Origin: Stromatinia cepivora
Taxonomy: Eukaryota; Ascomycota; Leotiomycetes; Helotiales; Sclerotiniaceae
Assembly: GCA_014898415.1 (NCBI GenBank)
Contig: RCTD01000007.1
Coordinates: 496,001-560,000, forward strand
Direction of reading: 5' to 3'
DNA length: 64,000 nucleotides
Shown: positions 25,401 to 39,720 of the stretch, in pieces
How the letters are laid out: every line of letters begins with the position of its first letter
Numbering within the stretch: the first letter of the stretch is position 1
Program-made: the position numbers and the translations under genes
Notes under the pieces: model-generated
The model's input: the letters and a program-made list of their open reading frames with translations, nothing else
Told to the model about the DNA's origin: nothing
Databases searched by the model: none

Positions 25401-25566
25401 TGTTAACTTTTGGTGCAGGAAGTAGTAGTATTGTTGACTATATAGGTTGAACTAAGGATCTATATTTCTAGTAGGAGTAGAATTAAGGTTATCCCCAAAT
25501 ATGATCTGTATACCATTATAGTTTTGTAACCTCAATTCTAATCCTATAATAGCCTCATTTCCAACA
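25401..25566 (-). repeat. 3' LTR of the Copia element
   Basis: 166 bases, TGTTAACTTTTGGTGCAG at the left and TTTCCAACA at the right in plus orientation. Matches 30,716-30,881 over the full length. Confidence 0.92.
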
Positions 25567-25589
25567 CTCCTTTATTAAAAATATCCTAT

Positions 25590-28500
25590 TCGATTTTTCT
25601 AGATTACTAATCCTAACATTTTCTTGAACCTTTCGAAAACAATTCTTATACAAAACTTCGTCATTCCATTAACAACTATATTGTATATATTGATATAACT
25701 AGTAACAATTTTCTCCTTTTCTATCAAATCTCTAATGAAATGATAATTGATATCTATATATTTGAATCGTTCATACAAATATAGATTCTTAGTTAAAGCT
25801 AAAACGTTTTGATTATTACCAAGCATTTGAATTGTATCTCCGTTCTTTTTAATATAACTTAATCTAAATAGATCTTTGAATATTTATACAATCCATTTTT
25901 TTTGTTTAGTAAACATTATTATTGCAATATATTCTGATTCTGTATTAGAAATAATTACAAATATTTGTTTCTTATTAATCTACGATATAAGATTTCTATA
26001 GAATATCACAACTCCCTTTGAAATATTTTTCCGGTTATATTTGTCATTAGTCCAATTTATATCTGTATATATCTTTATTATATTATCAAATATATTATAT
26101 TCTTTACAAATATTAAATTGTATTTCCTTTAGCCCGAATCATAACTTCTATTTGATTATTGATTATAAATATTATATTAGATTCTTCAAAGCTATAATAT
26201 AATGTTTTGCTGGTTTTGTCATAAATTATGAAAGTCTTTCAATTGAGAATACTATATCTAATCGGATATATACTATTGGATGAATTACACTTCCTATTCG
26301 TTGTTGATATTCATTCATATCTACTAGTTCATCATCATCAATTACTAATCGGAGATAGGTATAATCCATTATTAATAGTTTCTTGATTTGATATTATTTA
26401 TATGTAATATTGTATTTGATTAGTATAATATCGAGATATTCTTTTTGATCTATAATTAATATATACACTTTTCTATTACGAATGATTCTAACATTTAGAA
26501 TCTTATTAATCTCCCTTAAATTCTTAATGTTAAAATAAATCGATAACTTTTCATCGAACCAAATGATTTGCAATGATATACACAATGCAATAACGATATC
26601 ATCGATATATATTAGTAATATTATATCACAGTCTTTGAATATATATAGATATAAATCCACCAAACTTTGTACAAAACTTATACCTAAAAGCTCTTTCTTC
26701 AATAATAAACTTCAATCCCTTTCAATTTGCTTTAACCTATATAAACTTCGTAAAGTTTATAATATATATCCCTTTTTGATTTTGATACCTTGAAATAATT
26801 CGAAGTAGATTTCTTCCTTCAAATACAATTTGATAAAGGCGTTTTTGATATCGAAATATAAGCATTCCAAGTTTTCCTTTGCAACGATAATTAGAAATAG
26901 TTTGAATGTATCTAGTCTTATTGTTGATATAAATGTTTCGTTGTAATCTTTTTTTAATACCTGATTGAACCTTTGAATTATTAATTTTGCTTTAAATCGT
27001 TCTACTTTGTTATTCTTGATCTTAATTGTAAATACTCATTTCGTCGAAACCAGATTATTTCCTTTAAAAAGTATATATTCTTCCCAAGTACTATTTTGAA
27101 CCAAAAATATAATTTCCTTTTGGATAACTTTCTTCCATTTTTCAGAATATTCTTGATCCGATATTGTTTTTTTATAAGTTCTTAATATTTTAATTCCCAG
27201 AACTTTTTCGATCGGATATACTATACCTTTTGTATTATCTATATCTATCAATGAAGTTATGAAATTTGAAACGATCTTATCTTTGATATAAAGGTCCATT
27301 TTGTAAATGATTGGAATTGTAATCATAATGTATTCTATACTTTCTTGAATTTTGGTTTGTATAGATATTGTAATCAATGCCCTTATAATCTTGTTTTCCT
27401 ATTTTTCTTCAGGATTTTGTTTTATATCTCTTTTCCATTTTCATATTAAATATTTTGGGGATTCGTTTTCAAGATCCATTTCATTCTCTTATTCGATCTC
27501 AAATGATTATGGATTTACTTCGCTTTTTGATTCTATTAAAATAAGTTTATCAACAAAATTTAAGACGATCTTAAATTTTGCTTCCAATACAGATTCAGGG
27601 TTTGCAAAAGTTGACTTTTGAATTGGATCCTCTGAAATGATGGATTCGATAACTGAAGTATCCTTGGAAGAAGATTCTTGATTTGTTTTCTGGATATTGC
27701 CATCTTCATCTTTATTGTATATTGGTATTAATATATCTAATTTACCTAATTTCAATTCGACAATTGAAATGCTTAATACAATCATTGAATTCGGTATAAT
27801 ATCTATTAGAAAGAACATTTAAAACGAAAATAATATAAATATTACGTTTGATATTAAGGATGGAGAAGATGCTTTGTTTATTACCGATCTATCACAAAGT
27901 TTTCGATCTAGTTTTACATTCTTTGTTCTTTATAAACCTGATTCACAATTTCTTAATTTAAGATCCAAATCTCCTCCTCGATAAAATTCATCTATAATTA
28001 TTCTATTTGATTGAAATGTATAATCTAATTTTGAAGAATATATTTTGATATATTTGTTCGTAACTTTTGAATATTCTAGGAATACATCGATTCTCAAAGT
28101 ATCCTGCAATTTGTTGTATCTTTATTCTTTCGGAATAGTTTTAAGATTGATATAAGTGTAATATTTGCTTTTCCAGACTTTGTATATCTCTATATTTGGT
28201 ATTGTATTTGTAAAAGCTTTTGTAGAGGATCAATCTATTCCGTTTATATTAGGATCAATATTAGTGCGATTCCTGATATAAATATCGTATTCTATAGTTT
28301 TATCCCAAAATTCTAATGGTAATCCAATTTCTTTTAGTATTGCTTTTATATCTGCTTTTGCAATCCTTATATTCTATTCTACAGGCCTATTTTGATATAA
28401 AAAAGCAATTGTTGTAACTTCGGATTATGTGCTCGATAATTATTCACGAATAGTTTATAGGAATTCCGGTGTGTTGTTAGTTCTAGCTGTAATGATCTTT

Positions 28501-29300
28501 TCTCCAATAACTAATTCCATCTCCCTTTTCCAAGTTTTCAATGTTTGAATTACATTATCTTTTTATTTAAATGATATGATCCAATTTACTTTTGTACAAC
28601 TATCAATGATCAATATAAAATAATGATTCCCTTGAATCGATTTTGAGAATGATCCTACAATATTGAAATGTATAAGTTCGAGTCTTTTTGATTTATACAG
28701 ACTTAATTGCTTCGGGATATGATTGGTTATTTTGATGAGTATATATATTTTGCAGATATCTAATTCAATTGGGATCTTTATTGATTTGGTTATATTGGAT
28801 ACCTTATATAAATTCTTGATCTTGTTTGGATCTAGATAATTGAATCTTCGATATTATAACAAATATCTCTTTTTCTTCTTGAATATTAATTTGTTATCGA
28901 TATCTTTGATGCTATCGATTATCTCTGAAGAGAAGCCTTTTTCCTGATCATTTTGATATACACTAAAATAAAGAACTGTATCCTTATATCCTTTAATTAT
29001 ATATGAAACCATATATATTCTGTTTTATATTCTAGTATGGATGATTTTCTTATTATCCTTCTTGAAATACATATGATGAAAATTGAATTCCCTTTACAAC
29101 CCTATTTCGCAGATCCTTTTTCCTAACAACAAGTTTATTTCTAATCTTGGTATGTATAATACATTTGGAAATAGCATCTTAGAACCATCTTCGCATATTA
29201 TATCCACTAAACCCTAATGACGATAATACATCACTCCCTTATCAACCTTTATCCTTCGTTTGGTAATAGATTTTATTGATTTGAATAATGAAGGTTGGTT
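25590..29300 (-). pseudogene. degraded Copia pol (integrase, RT, RNase H)
   Basis: Broken by many stops, but the family is clear. Integrase near 28,560-28,680 reads SIQGNHYFILIIDSCTKVNW, as in Copia integrases. RT at 26,394-26,702 contains QSLVDLYLYI and the catalytic box as LLIYIDDIVIA, followed by KNLREINKILNVRIIRNRK. RNase H at 25,599-25,826 reads YERFKYIDINYHFIRDLIE. The mutations are mostly those expected of C-to-T change (extra TAA, TAG, Ile, Lys and Asn codons), so RIP is inferred. Confidence 0.85.
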
Positions 29301-29699
29301 AGATATATATAAAGAAGTGTTTGTATTGGTATATTATTTGTTAGGGGAAGTTTTATTAATGGTTTTCTTTATCAAATTGTAATTTTTCTTTATTATATCC
29401 TCAATATCGGAATCTGATTCAGAGATATTGTTAGTAGAGTGTATTTGGTTTTTTTTGTTGAAATGGATCTTCTTTGGATTCGATGATTTCTTTCTTTTTT
29501 GATAATAAAGGTAATTGTGAAGTAGTTTGTTGGTTTGTATTAAATGTAAGTAGTTTTGTATATAATGATCTTTTCTTTGATATAGATCGTAAGTATTGTT
29601 TGGGGTTTCGAAATCTGATTCTTAGTATCGAGAAGTGTACTTAGATCTTTTCGCAATTTGTACTAGTTCTGATTTATTCTTAAAACAAAGTTCTTTAGT

Positions 29700-30239
29700 T
29701 TATAAATGTTTGATTTTATTGTCAGTATTAAGGTTGATTTGGATATCCAATATATTCATTATTCTTTGATAATCGATTGGAAGATTATGTATTAAAACCA
29801 AGAACAGGGCAATATCTTGATATATTGATCGATAGTTTTTATCTGCAATTCCTAGTTTCCTTTTGTACTCTTTCAGTTTGTTCCAAACTTCGATAATAAT
29901 CATATCGGGATGAGTATTGGATTGGAATTTGAAGTTCTGAATCATCATTATATATATATTGATTGTAACTATACTAACTCTGATATATTTTGATTTAAGG
30001 TATTTCCAGAGTGTATATATTGTTGAATATTCGTTGATAAGGGCTTCATCGTTATCATTGAGTATTGTGCAAATATATGATAATGTATTCGCTTTATCCT
30101 TTAAATATTCCGATTTCAGTTTGATATTGTAATATATACGATCATTGATCTTATAGGCAAATATTATATTGGGTCCTGCAATCTGTATATATTCGTTTAA
30201 TGTTTGATCAATTATATAAAACCATCCTTTCCCTTTCAA
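29700..30239 (-). pseudogene. degraded Copia gag
   Basis: A 179-codon open remnant directly downstream of the Copia 5' LTR. Segments such as YSTIYTLWKYLKSKYI and WNKLKEYKRKLGIADKNY resemble the gag (UBN2-type) of Copia elements. The alignment is by recognition only. No zinc knuckle seen in the open part. Confidence 0.65.
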
Positions 30240-30715
30240 TTGTATCTTCGTTTATTTAAACCATTGTTTATAATTATTTTGATCGAATTTCGAAGGGTTG
30301 TTTGATTCTGATATTGTGAAGGTTTCTTGTTGTTTGATGGGTATCGAAGATAGTCTTCAGATTTTTAAGATGATTTTAAAAAAGGATGTACAGCAAATAA
30401 ATTCAAAATAATAAAGAAATATAAAAATAAAACAATAAAAGAATTCATAAGATTATATTGTAATATATTTTCTTGTAACTATATAAACTTATTTTTCGCC
30501 TTTACTATAATTCTATATCGGTACTATACAGATTACTTTCTGTTTTAATCTATGATATTATGAATTATAAACTGTATTGTTGTATTTCAATTCTGCTTCG
30601 ATAATATTATATGAAAACTCTGATTTTCATTTTGTTCTACCCCTACTAGTTATATTAATCCTTTCTCGATTTACTTTGCTTTCTAATCACTACTGTGCAA
30701 CCGGATTTCATAACC

Positions 30716-30881
30716 TGTTAACTTTTAGTGCAGAAAATAGTAGTATTGTTGATTATATAAATTGAACTAAGGATCTATATTTCTAGTAGGAGTAGAATTG
30801 AGGTTATCCCCAAATATGGTCTGTGCACCATTGTGGTCTTATGACCTCAATTCTAATCCTATGATGGCCTCATTTCCAACA
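30716..30881 (-). repeat. 5' LTR of the Copia element
   Basis: 166 bases, the less mutated of the two LTR copies. It retains GTGCACCATTGTGG where the other copy has GTATACCATTATAG. Confidence 0.92.
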
Positions 30882-30886
30882 TATGT

Positions 30887-33666
30887 ATATATTATTATAA
30901 AATCATAACATCTAATTTACTATATTGAAGAATATTTTTCTTTTTTTTGGTTTTATAAATAAATCATTATCTATATAATTATAATTATCCTTTTTACTTT
31001 TATAAAGCTTTATTCAATCAATTAGTCGATTAGAAGGATCAGGCAATATTGGATTGGTCAGGTGAAAATCGTATAGGAGGTGCAGTGATATTTTAAGATC
31101 GGAAGCAGGATATTAGGTAAGATCGGTATTATTATTAAATTACAAGATTTTATATAATAGGATTTTTTGTATTTTTTTTATTATTAAGATTTTTTTTATT
31201 TTCTATTTTGAATCATTAATTATATTAATAGGCGGAGGTGATTCGAGTATTTGATTAGAAAGAGGATTGTTATATACCTTATATAATCGGTTTGAAGGGA
31301 AAACAGGATGAATTTTCATTGTAATCGGGAGTTCGAGCTTGAAAGAGCTTTCAGATCGATTAATGATTTTGAATTTTCTTTGAATTGGGAAGTCCAGTTT
31401 TTTGGATGATCTCTAAATAGGATAATTCTTTATATTAAGTTATATATAATCTCCAATATCGAAATCGATTTTATATCGATGAGCATTTATGGATTTCGAT
31501 ATTTTGGCTTGAGTATGCAATAGGTTTTCTTTTGCTTATGCGAAAGTTAATTTATTATATTTTGTATATATGCGGGTATTATGTATATTTATATTATTTG
31601 TTGATTTATTAGTGTTTTCCTTCTATTCCTATATATATTTCGGTGTATGCTTATATAGGGTTTTATAGGGTATGAACCCTCCTAAGGAGTTGTGTGGAAG
31701 AGTAAATTACGTGTAATCTATTATAGGTAGGAATTCTGATCAATTGTTTTGATAATAATTAACAAATGGTTTTAATCGCTGTTGAAGGTATTAATTATAG
31801 ATTTCAGTTTGATTATTAGTTTAAGAATGGTAAATAATGGATAATTTGAGATTGATTCCTAAAATTTGGCTGAATTCTTTTCAGAATTGTAATATGAATT
31901 GAGGGCTACGATCTGATATTATAATATCAAAGGGATTATAATATCGATATATATGGTAGAGATATAATTATACTTGAGCTCGAGTATCGATTGATTTATA
32001 ATAAGGTATAGAGATAGTTTGTTTCATTAATTGATTAATAATAATTAAAATGTTGTTATATCCATATTTATCCTTATTAAAACTGTAGTAATCCATAATG
32101 ATATATTGTTATATTCGATTAGGAATCGGAAATGGATGTAATAAATTGGGGGTACAATTGTATAAAACGGAACTATATTTGTAAGTATGACAATTGTGTA
32201 TATATCTGGTTATGATATTATATATTCTGGATTAATAATATTGTTAAGATAATAAAAAATAGGTTTTGCTTATATTAGGATAAGTAGTGGAAACGGAATT
32301 ATAGATTTCACGAATCAAGTAAATTCGAAGGTTGTTGATATCAGGTATTATTAGGCGGTTATTGTAAAGTAAAAGGTCATTTTGAAGTGATATATGCTTA
32401 TAATCTTGGGTAGTTTGCATTTTGAGTGCTAGCAAGTTATCTATAATTTTATTTGCTTCGATGATATAATTAATTAAATCGAATTAAGGAACGATTTCAT
32501 TCAAATCGATATTAATAATCGCTATTTCATCTAAATAATGCTTTTGTAAAGCTTTTCTTATAATTTCAATATCAATTTAGTTGTCTTTAATAAGTTGTTG
32601 GAAGCGATTCTTCTTTTTAATATAATTCTGGAGGTCCAATTCATTGGTCCGATAGGTTAAAGTATCGGCGAGAGGGTTATCTTTTTCAGGGTGATATATA
32701 ATGATGAAGTTATAATCGACTAGAACTTTTGCCCAACGAATTTATCGGGTGTTGAGAATCTTGATAATCATAAAATATTCAAAAGTCTTATAATCGGTAT
32801 AAACCTTGATTTTATATAGTGAATCGGTGAGTTCCGCTTTTTAATAGTTGAGAGATCGAATGATTAATAGTATTTCCTTATCATGAATTTTATAGTTTAG
32901 TTCAACAGTAATCATGATCTTGAAGAAATAAACTATGGGAAATCAATCTTCGTTATACTGTTATAATAACACATTAGCAACTATTTTATCGGATATATTT
33001 ATTTCGAATATACAAGGGAATTGGTGATTATAATGTTGTAGGAGCGAAATGGAGATAAACTTTTTCTTCAAGATATTGAATGTGTTTTAACATATTTTAT
33101 CGAATATGAATTTAATATTTGTTTTAATAAGTTTGTTAAAAGGTTTCGTTATTATACTATAATCCTTAATGAATCGTCGATAAAAATTACAAAAACCGAA
33201 GAATGATTGGATCCCTTTCATTATTATCGGAAAGATCCAATTCTCAATTACCTCAATCTTTTCAAGGTTTATTTCTATTTCTTTAATAAAGATAATAAAG
33301 TCCAAATACTTGATATATATAATATTGAATTCATATTTCTTGAGATCTACTTGTAGACCAACGGTTTCTAATTGTTCAAGAATTAATTTAATATAAATTT
33401 GGTATTCTTCTTTATTCTCGGAATAAATTAGAATATCGTTGAGGTATACTGTATAGAAGACATCTAGATAATCGAATAGAATATCATTTATATAATATTA
33501 ATAAATTACGGGACCATTCGTTAATCCGAATAATACGACCTTGTATTTGTATGATCTATATCGGGTTCGAAAGGTAGTATACTCTTCCGAAACAGGATCC
33601 ATTCTTATACGATAGAAAGCTTAACGAATATCAAATTTAATAAAGATCTTAATACCAGAAAGCCGA
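30887..33666 (-). pseudogene. Gypsy copy 1, 3' part of pol (RT to chromodomain)
   Basis: Minus strand. RT continues from 33,666 with frames matching NLEKIEVIENWIFP, FFGFCNFYRRFIKDYS and FNKLIKTNIKFIFD at 33,087-33,305. RNase H and connection lie about 32,650-33,050. The integrase zinc-binding region at 32,244-32,435 has YNSVSTTYPNISKTYFLLS, and the catalytic core spans about 31,750-32,230. The chromodomain tail is near 31,000-31,100. The RT start is missing here because Gypsy copy 2 is inserted; it resumes at 47,364. Many in-frame stops. Confidence 0.85.
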
Positions 33667-33671
33667 AAAAG

Positions 33672-33953
33672 TGTCACGAATCGTGAACCACAGGAGGCTA
33701 ACCACGTGATACCTCTTATCTCCCATATCAATTTATGAGCTGATCATCTGTACGTATACGTTACGATTCATATGATTTAGTATAATAAAATAGTAACCCT
33801 AATAACGCTTATATATAATTTTGCAATTCACAAATGGGTATTTGTATATATATATTTAATCGCTTTTTATAAGCTATAATTCTTCAATTGTAAATTCTAA
33901 AGAATATAATTGATCTTGTTTATTCAGTTCTATTACAGCTCTTATATATTATA
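33672..33953 (+). repeat. 5' LTR of Gypsy copy 2
   Basis: Begins TGTCACGAATCGTGAACC. Its last ten bases are ATATATTATA where the 3' LTR has GTGCGTCACA; five of the six differences are C-to-T or G-to-A type. Confidence 0.92.
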
Positions 33954-36900
33954 TTATCTATAATTCATTTACAAATGTTTGGCTATCTGATGACTTCCCA
34001 AATAATATCTCATTTTAATAATACCTTCTTAGATGAACTTTTACAAATGTTACATTTAGAGGAAGAAGATCTATTCCGATTTAATCGATAAAGATATAAA
34101 CATTTTTAGAAGTGTATCATTACTTTTATAATACAACGAACTCCTTTTCCTGTATATTCCGAATTTTCGAAAGTATATTTTGAGGAATCCTTTTCTTTTT
34201 CTCAATTATTTCAATAACCCTTTGAAGAAAATATGAATATAGGATTGGATAATATCATTATTGAAAAAAAGAAGATTAATAAAAAGAAGATTTCAGTATA
34301 TAAAGCCGATACTTTTAATAATTTAATTATTTTTTTTGAATTATTATTACAATTATAAGATCTTTATATAATAATTATAAATTTGAAAGAGGAGAATCGA
34401 TAATTGAAAGTTATAATGATGATAAGTTTTGTAATAATATAATCTTCTTTTAAGTTTCAAATAATATCTATATAAACATCCAGGTCAATAGTAATATTTG
34501 GGATTCTTTTTATTCTTTCAATCGAAACTTAAGGATCTTCATCCAAGCAAATCTAAAGATCCTGAAGTCAAAGGAAGAAAACTTTAATCAAACGATTTGA
34601 TTATTAAGGGCTCTTTAAGGATTCTTTTTTTTTTTTAGGAAATAATAATCCATTTAATAATCAGGGGTCCCTTTATTTAAGAAGTTGATTTAACCAATCA
34701 AGATTGCATTCCTGTATTAATTATAATTTGTAGTAAGATATATATGTACCAAAACCTACAAATCTTATTATTAAACTTAACGATGGTATTGAATCTAAAG
34801 TTAATTTGTGATAATTATTAGTTATAGAACGATTCGAACTGTATATCATATCATTTAAAAGTGAAACACAATATTGTATATATATAATCGATCAAATCGA
34901 ATCGAAAGTATAAGTATATTATCATACTCTTTATATACGAATACCCTGACTTACAGTATTCGAATTGGTCGAACAACTTATAGCGATTTATTGGAACCTA
35001 ATCGAAATCGATAATATTCGTTTTCAATACGAAATATAGATCATACTTAATACAATTCGATATAATAATTTCCTAGAATAATATAGGAAGTTTAAATTAC
35101 TTATTATCCAAATAGAGATTATTAATGATAAAATTCTATTCAGGGATTTCGAATGAAAGATTTCCGATTTTCTTTTACGAGCGGTAATAATACCTATCAA
35201 GGATTGCAAAATTATGGAAGAATTCGCGAATATATTCATTAGAATAGATCAAAATGAAGTTTCATTACGAGAATGAAATTAATATTATATTAATCAAGAA
35301 GTCTTTGTAGCTATTCGTAAATTAACGATTATTATGAATCCTTTGTAATCCTTTTGGAGTTTTAATAGTTTCAATTTTGGAACCTTTACGTTCCCGAAAC
35401 CATTTCCACTCCGGAATACCCCTTCCGGATATATCGGTTCCGCTGTATTCAATAATTATTCGAATTTCAAACGCTCGTTGTTCTCTTCCTTTTTTGGAGC
35501 AGTATATATATCGATGTTTTGTATTGATAATTTCAATGAGATCGAGATGGTATAAAAAGAAGCAGAAGAATTCGAAGAATATCGGGATGCTGAAGAAGAT
35601 TTTAGTTTAGAAGCTATAGTTGAAGTTATACGGAATACCTGTTTAGAAAAAGAAAAGCATTTAAAATCAAATGTTTAAATTCTATCTTCATTCTAAATAT
35701 TATACAGGATATGAGATTTCTTGATTTAATTAAGTTTATAGGAGGAAAAGCATTCATTCTTTTTTGCAACCTTTCGAAAAATGGTTATATTTATCGATCA
35801 AGAGTATTTATTGATTTTAAAGCAAATAGATTTGTTTTTATTAATATTATATTTTTTATTTGTTTATTTCCTATATTTAAATTCAGAATTATATTGTTTG
35901 AAGTTTCAATTAAAGTTAAAGGGTATAATAGTATACAAGGTTATATTATTACTTATTTTATATTTCTTAATTTAATGATTGATGATTGTGAATAATCTTT
36001 TGTTCTTTTTTTTATTACTGAATTAGGGAGTTATAATATTATTTTAGGTAGATTTTGGTTATCAGAGATTCGAGTGAAATTCAATTGCTTTAATAAACGT
36101 TTTAAATAATTTAAAGAGAGATTCTGTATTATCTTCTATTCGAATAATCTCCTTATTATTCAATCATCCCTTTACAAATGGAAGATCGATTGATTAGTCT
36201 AACAAAATACTGATCGACAAAATAATCAATTCAAAGAATATTGGAATCGAAGAGATTTATAATTGAATAAATCAATTGCAATTGATAATATACAATAAGA
36301 ATTTTCAAATATAAATATAATACAGATTTTTGTTGAAAAGAAAAAGATCTCGATTTCTTTCAAATTCAATTCATCTCCTTTTTAATCAATTATACCATTA
36401 TTGTAGATTTATGAATACCTCCCCCGTATATTGCCCGAAATCCTCGATCTATGTATATTCAAATCCGATAAGTTCTAATTAGAATATAAAAGAGATAAAC
36501 AAATTGAATTCTTTACCATTATTTTGAAAGAACTTGATGATATAATAGATTTTCAATAAAACGAATGATATACAGAAGAAAAAGTATTGATTATTTTGAT
36601 CGAATTCAAGAATATGAAAATTCGAAAGAAACTCGATCGAATATTAACTGAAATCGATTCAGAATTTGAAATACTATTTGAATATCGATAGTATCATCGA
36701 GTCTTTTTCAAGTATAAATCAAACATCTTGCTTTTTAATCGATTTTATAATCATAAAATCATATTGAAAGGTAAAGGAGAACAAACCTTGCACTACAACC
36801 TGCTTTACAAGATGTTTTTAGAATAATTAGAAGTCGTCAAAGAATATATTATGGATAATTTCAGCAAAGGTTTTATTGAATTTAATTAAGCCCTTTATAC

Positions 36901-37075
36901 TGTATCTATTTTATTCGTTAAGAAACCCAATAATAATTTGAGGTTCTATATAGACTTCAGATTATTGAATTCCTTGATATGTAAAGATCAATATCCCCTT
37001 TTTTTGATCGACGAAATGTTTTCTCGGCTTTCCAGTGTTAAGGTCTTTACCAAACTCGATATTCGTCAAACTTTC
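33954..37075 (+). pseudogene. Gypsy copy 2, gag, protease and RT start
   Basis: Gag traces around 34,000-35,650. Protease around 35,711-36,110: SKNGYIYRSRVFIDFKANRF aligns with the D-S/T-G-A-N-G active-site segment of Gypsy proteases, with the Gly codons changed. RT starts about 36,840: FSKGFIEFN, ILFVKKPNNNLRFYIDFRLL, CKDQYPLFLIDEMFSRLSSV and FTKLDIRQTF are clear RT blocks. It is cut after that last block by the third Gypsy element. Stops throughout. Confidence 0.85.
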
Positions 37076-37187
37076 TGTTACCAATTAGTCATTAGCTTAG
37101 CTTACTAAACGGGAGATCTTACCTTAAATAGGATTTACCCCACTGTTTCTAATCTTTATTCTTTTTATACAATACAACTTTGTATTA
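37076..37187 (+). repeat. 5' LTR of the inner Gypsy element
   Basis: 112 bases. It ends TGTATTA where the other copy ends TGTACCA, two C-to-T changes at the terminus. Confidence 0.9.
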
Positions 37188-37799
37188 AATAATAGTAAAT
37201 CCTTTAGGACCTTTTCATCAATAATAATTCTATTAGTATCAAACATCAGATAGTTAATTGATATATTTTTTTCAAATAATCAAACTTTTTTTTTCAAATT
37301 GTTTAACGTTTGTTTTCATTATATTCTATATATCGAAAAAGAATTAAAGTGTTTTTAAAATGAAGTATTTATGAATTCAAATATAAACAATAAGAGTATT
37401 ACAAACACTAGAATATCTTATATCGATTTTTTCCAAGATACTATCGCAAAAGCATTCCTAATCGAGAAATTCCTTATCGAATGATTCAAAACAAAAGATA
37501 AATTATCATCCAAATAACTTTATACAATCACTTGATTTGTATAGAAAACACAAAGTGAAGCAGTAGTAAATAATCAAATTGGTCCTTTTTCAATATTTAT
37601 GAATGTATTCTTTATATCAATTTATTCTTAACCAATATCTATAATATTTCCTGGTTGGTATAACAATTATACAAAAGTTGCTGATACTGTATAATCCATA
37701 TTATCAATGTTACTGTAATTCTTGAACAAAAATCATAATCTGATATTATCAATATCAACTTCATTTTTAGATCGTTAAGAATTTCCTGATAGTACAAAT

Positions 37800-39720
37800 C
37801 AAGAAGCCTTTGATAAAATGGTTATTACTACTAATGCAATATTCTCTGTAGAACAGTTTCAACAATTGTTAATTGTTATTCAAATTCTGTTATAACAATA
37901 ATATAGTAGGGGTAATACTGTATGTTTTCATCCGCAAGATATAAGCTTCCTAGATCTAAATAATGAAACTGAATTTTTTGTGGAGACTGTCGATAACAAG
38001 ATTGTTTATCATAATATATATTCATTTATAGTACATATAAAGGTCAAGTTGATTGGTATACTAGATAAACTATTTGCTGTTCATATTGTTGTTGCTCAAC
38101 TGGATCAATGTTTGAGAGATAAGATTGAACTATGGTATACTAACGAAATCTCGAATACAATATAAACTAATCTTAAAGCAAATATTGAAAATTGATGTAC
38201 AGAATTGGAAAACTACTTTCGTATATCATTAGATATAACCTTGAAGAAACTGGAGTGTCTCAAATATACTATTAAAGATATTCGACGATATAAAGATCCC
38301 GAAGAATATATTCAGAATATAATTGTTCTAGAATATAATACAGGGATAATCGAATCAGAATATATATAGATATTGATTACTCATCAGCATTTATCAACAA
38401 AACTTCGAATTCATATTCCAATGTTTACAAAGGATATCAATCTCATTACATTCATATCGCAGATTGGATAAAAGAAGGATGATTGGTTCAATATCTAATA
38501 TCCCAATTATAATGATAGTCGATTATTAAGTTATCATAATAGTAAGTGTTTTTTATCTTATAAACTATATCGTTGAAGCGATTGTAGAAATACTCCCTCC
38601 TTTGTTTTTCATAAGAATCTCTTTACCCTCAAGAATAATAATACTAACAGAAAGTTTAATATTATGAAAGATAACAAAATACAGGATAAAAAGTTATTCT
38701 GGAAAAAGGAATATCATTCGAACAAATATAATAGCAAACAACGAATATACAATACTGAAGGAGATGATTCAAGTTAAGAAACAGTCGATTTGGATACCCA
38801 CAATGTCAATACTTATAATCAAGTTTATTATCAAGAACTGAATTATGAATCAGAGGAATCAAATCTGGACAATCAAAATAATAAAGAGAAAGCAAAGGTA
38901 TTACATATCAATCACATACAAATTGAAGAAAAGGTATCTAAAACATAAAATATACAATATAATGTAGACCCGAAAATTAGCCATCGATTAAATATAGTTA
39001 TTTTACAAGTTAACAATGAAACTCAGAAATCAAGGTTTACCCCTTTGGTAACCAATTTGAACTACAAATAGGTTCCTTTTAAATAGACTTGTATCATTAA
39101 TCTCGATGAAGATCGTCATTAATGTAATAATTGTAAAGCGAAATTCCGTAGCAAAAACAAACTGTATACTCATTTGTGAGAACTATATAAAAACAAACAC
39201 AAATCAGTATCACTAAAACCAATCTTATTCGAACAATCATCAACAACCATAGCAAATATATCATTTCTTATCATCGATAATCCAGATCGAGCTAATTCTA
39301 AGTTTTCACCAAACCGATTATATATTATTCGATCGACCACAAATGCCAATAAATCGCCGCCTGAATACGCATTTCGCGGACGCAAATATACTGAAATCAA
39401 AATAGCATTAAACAATCCACAGAACAATATATATTCTATTTACTTAAATATAAAATATAAAATGAATCTTATTAATAGAAATTTTCTAATAAAGATATAT
39501 CCTACAATTGAGATTTTTATAATGGACAAATCTATAAAAGTACACGGATTAAAAGATCAACAATATGATATTAATCAATATATGAATCTCGATTTCTATT
39601 TGCCAATAATGAATAAAACGATTGTTCAATTCAATCGTGAAGTTCATATCGTCGAAATATTGGAAGCTAGAATACTAATAGGAACAGATATTATCGATCC
39701 GGAAGATTGAATTGTAGATT
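37800..39720 (+). pseudogene. inner Gypsy gag and protease remnant
   Basis: Gag-like frames from about 37,800 (RDKIELWYTNEIS). A knuckle-like CNNCKAKFRSKNKLYTHL lies at about 39,124-39,177. The protease end at 39,462-39,710 has VHGLKDQQYDINQYMNLDFY and ILIGTDIIDPE, known from a branch of fungal Gypsy polyproteins. The active-site triad itself is not intact in my reading. Confidence 0.7.

Larger units (their letters stand above)
25401..30881 (-). mobile_element. Ty1/Copia LTR retrotransposon inserted in Gypsy copy 1
   Basis: 5.48-kb element with 166-base LTRs (5' at 30,716-30,881, 3' at 25,401-25,566 on the minus strand). Flanks are TATAT and TATGT, a 5-base target duplication with one G/A difference. 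Directly inside the 5' LTR the minus strand reads GGTTATGA, which matches the anticodon-side half of initiator tRNA-Met, the primer type used by many Copia elements. Order on the minus strand: gag, integrase, RT, RNase H, the Copia order. Compared with Gypsy copy 2 around 46,420-46,450, removing it restores a continuous Gypsy sequence. Many stop codons; inactive. Confidence 0.9.
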
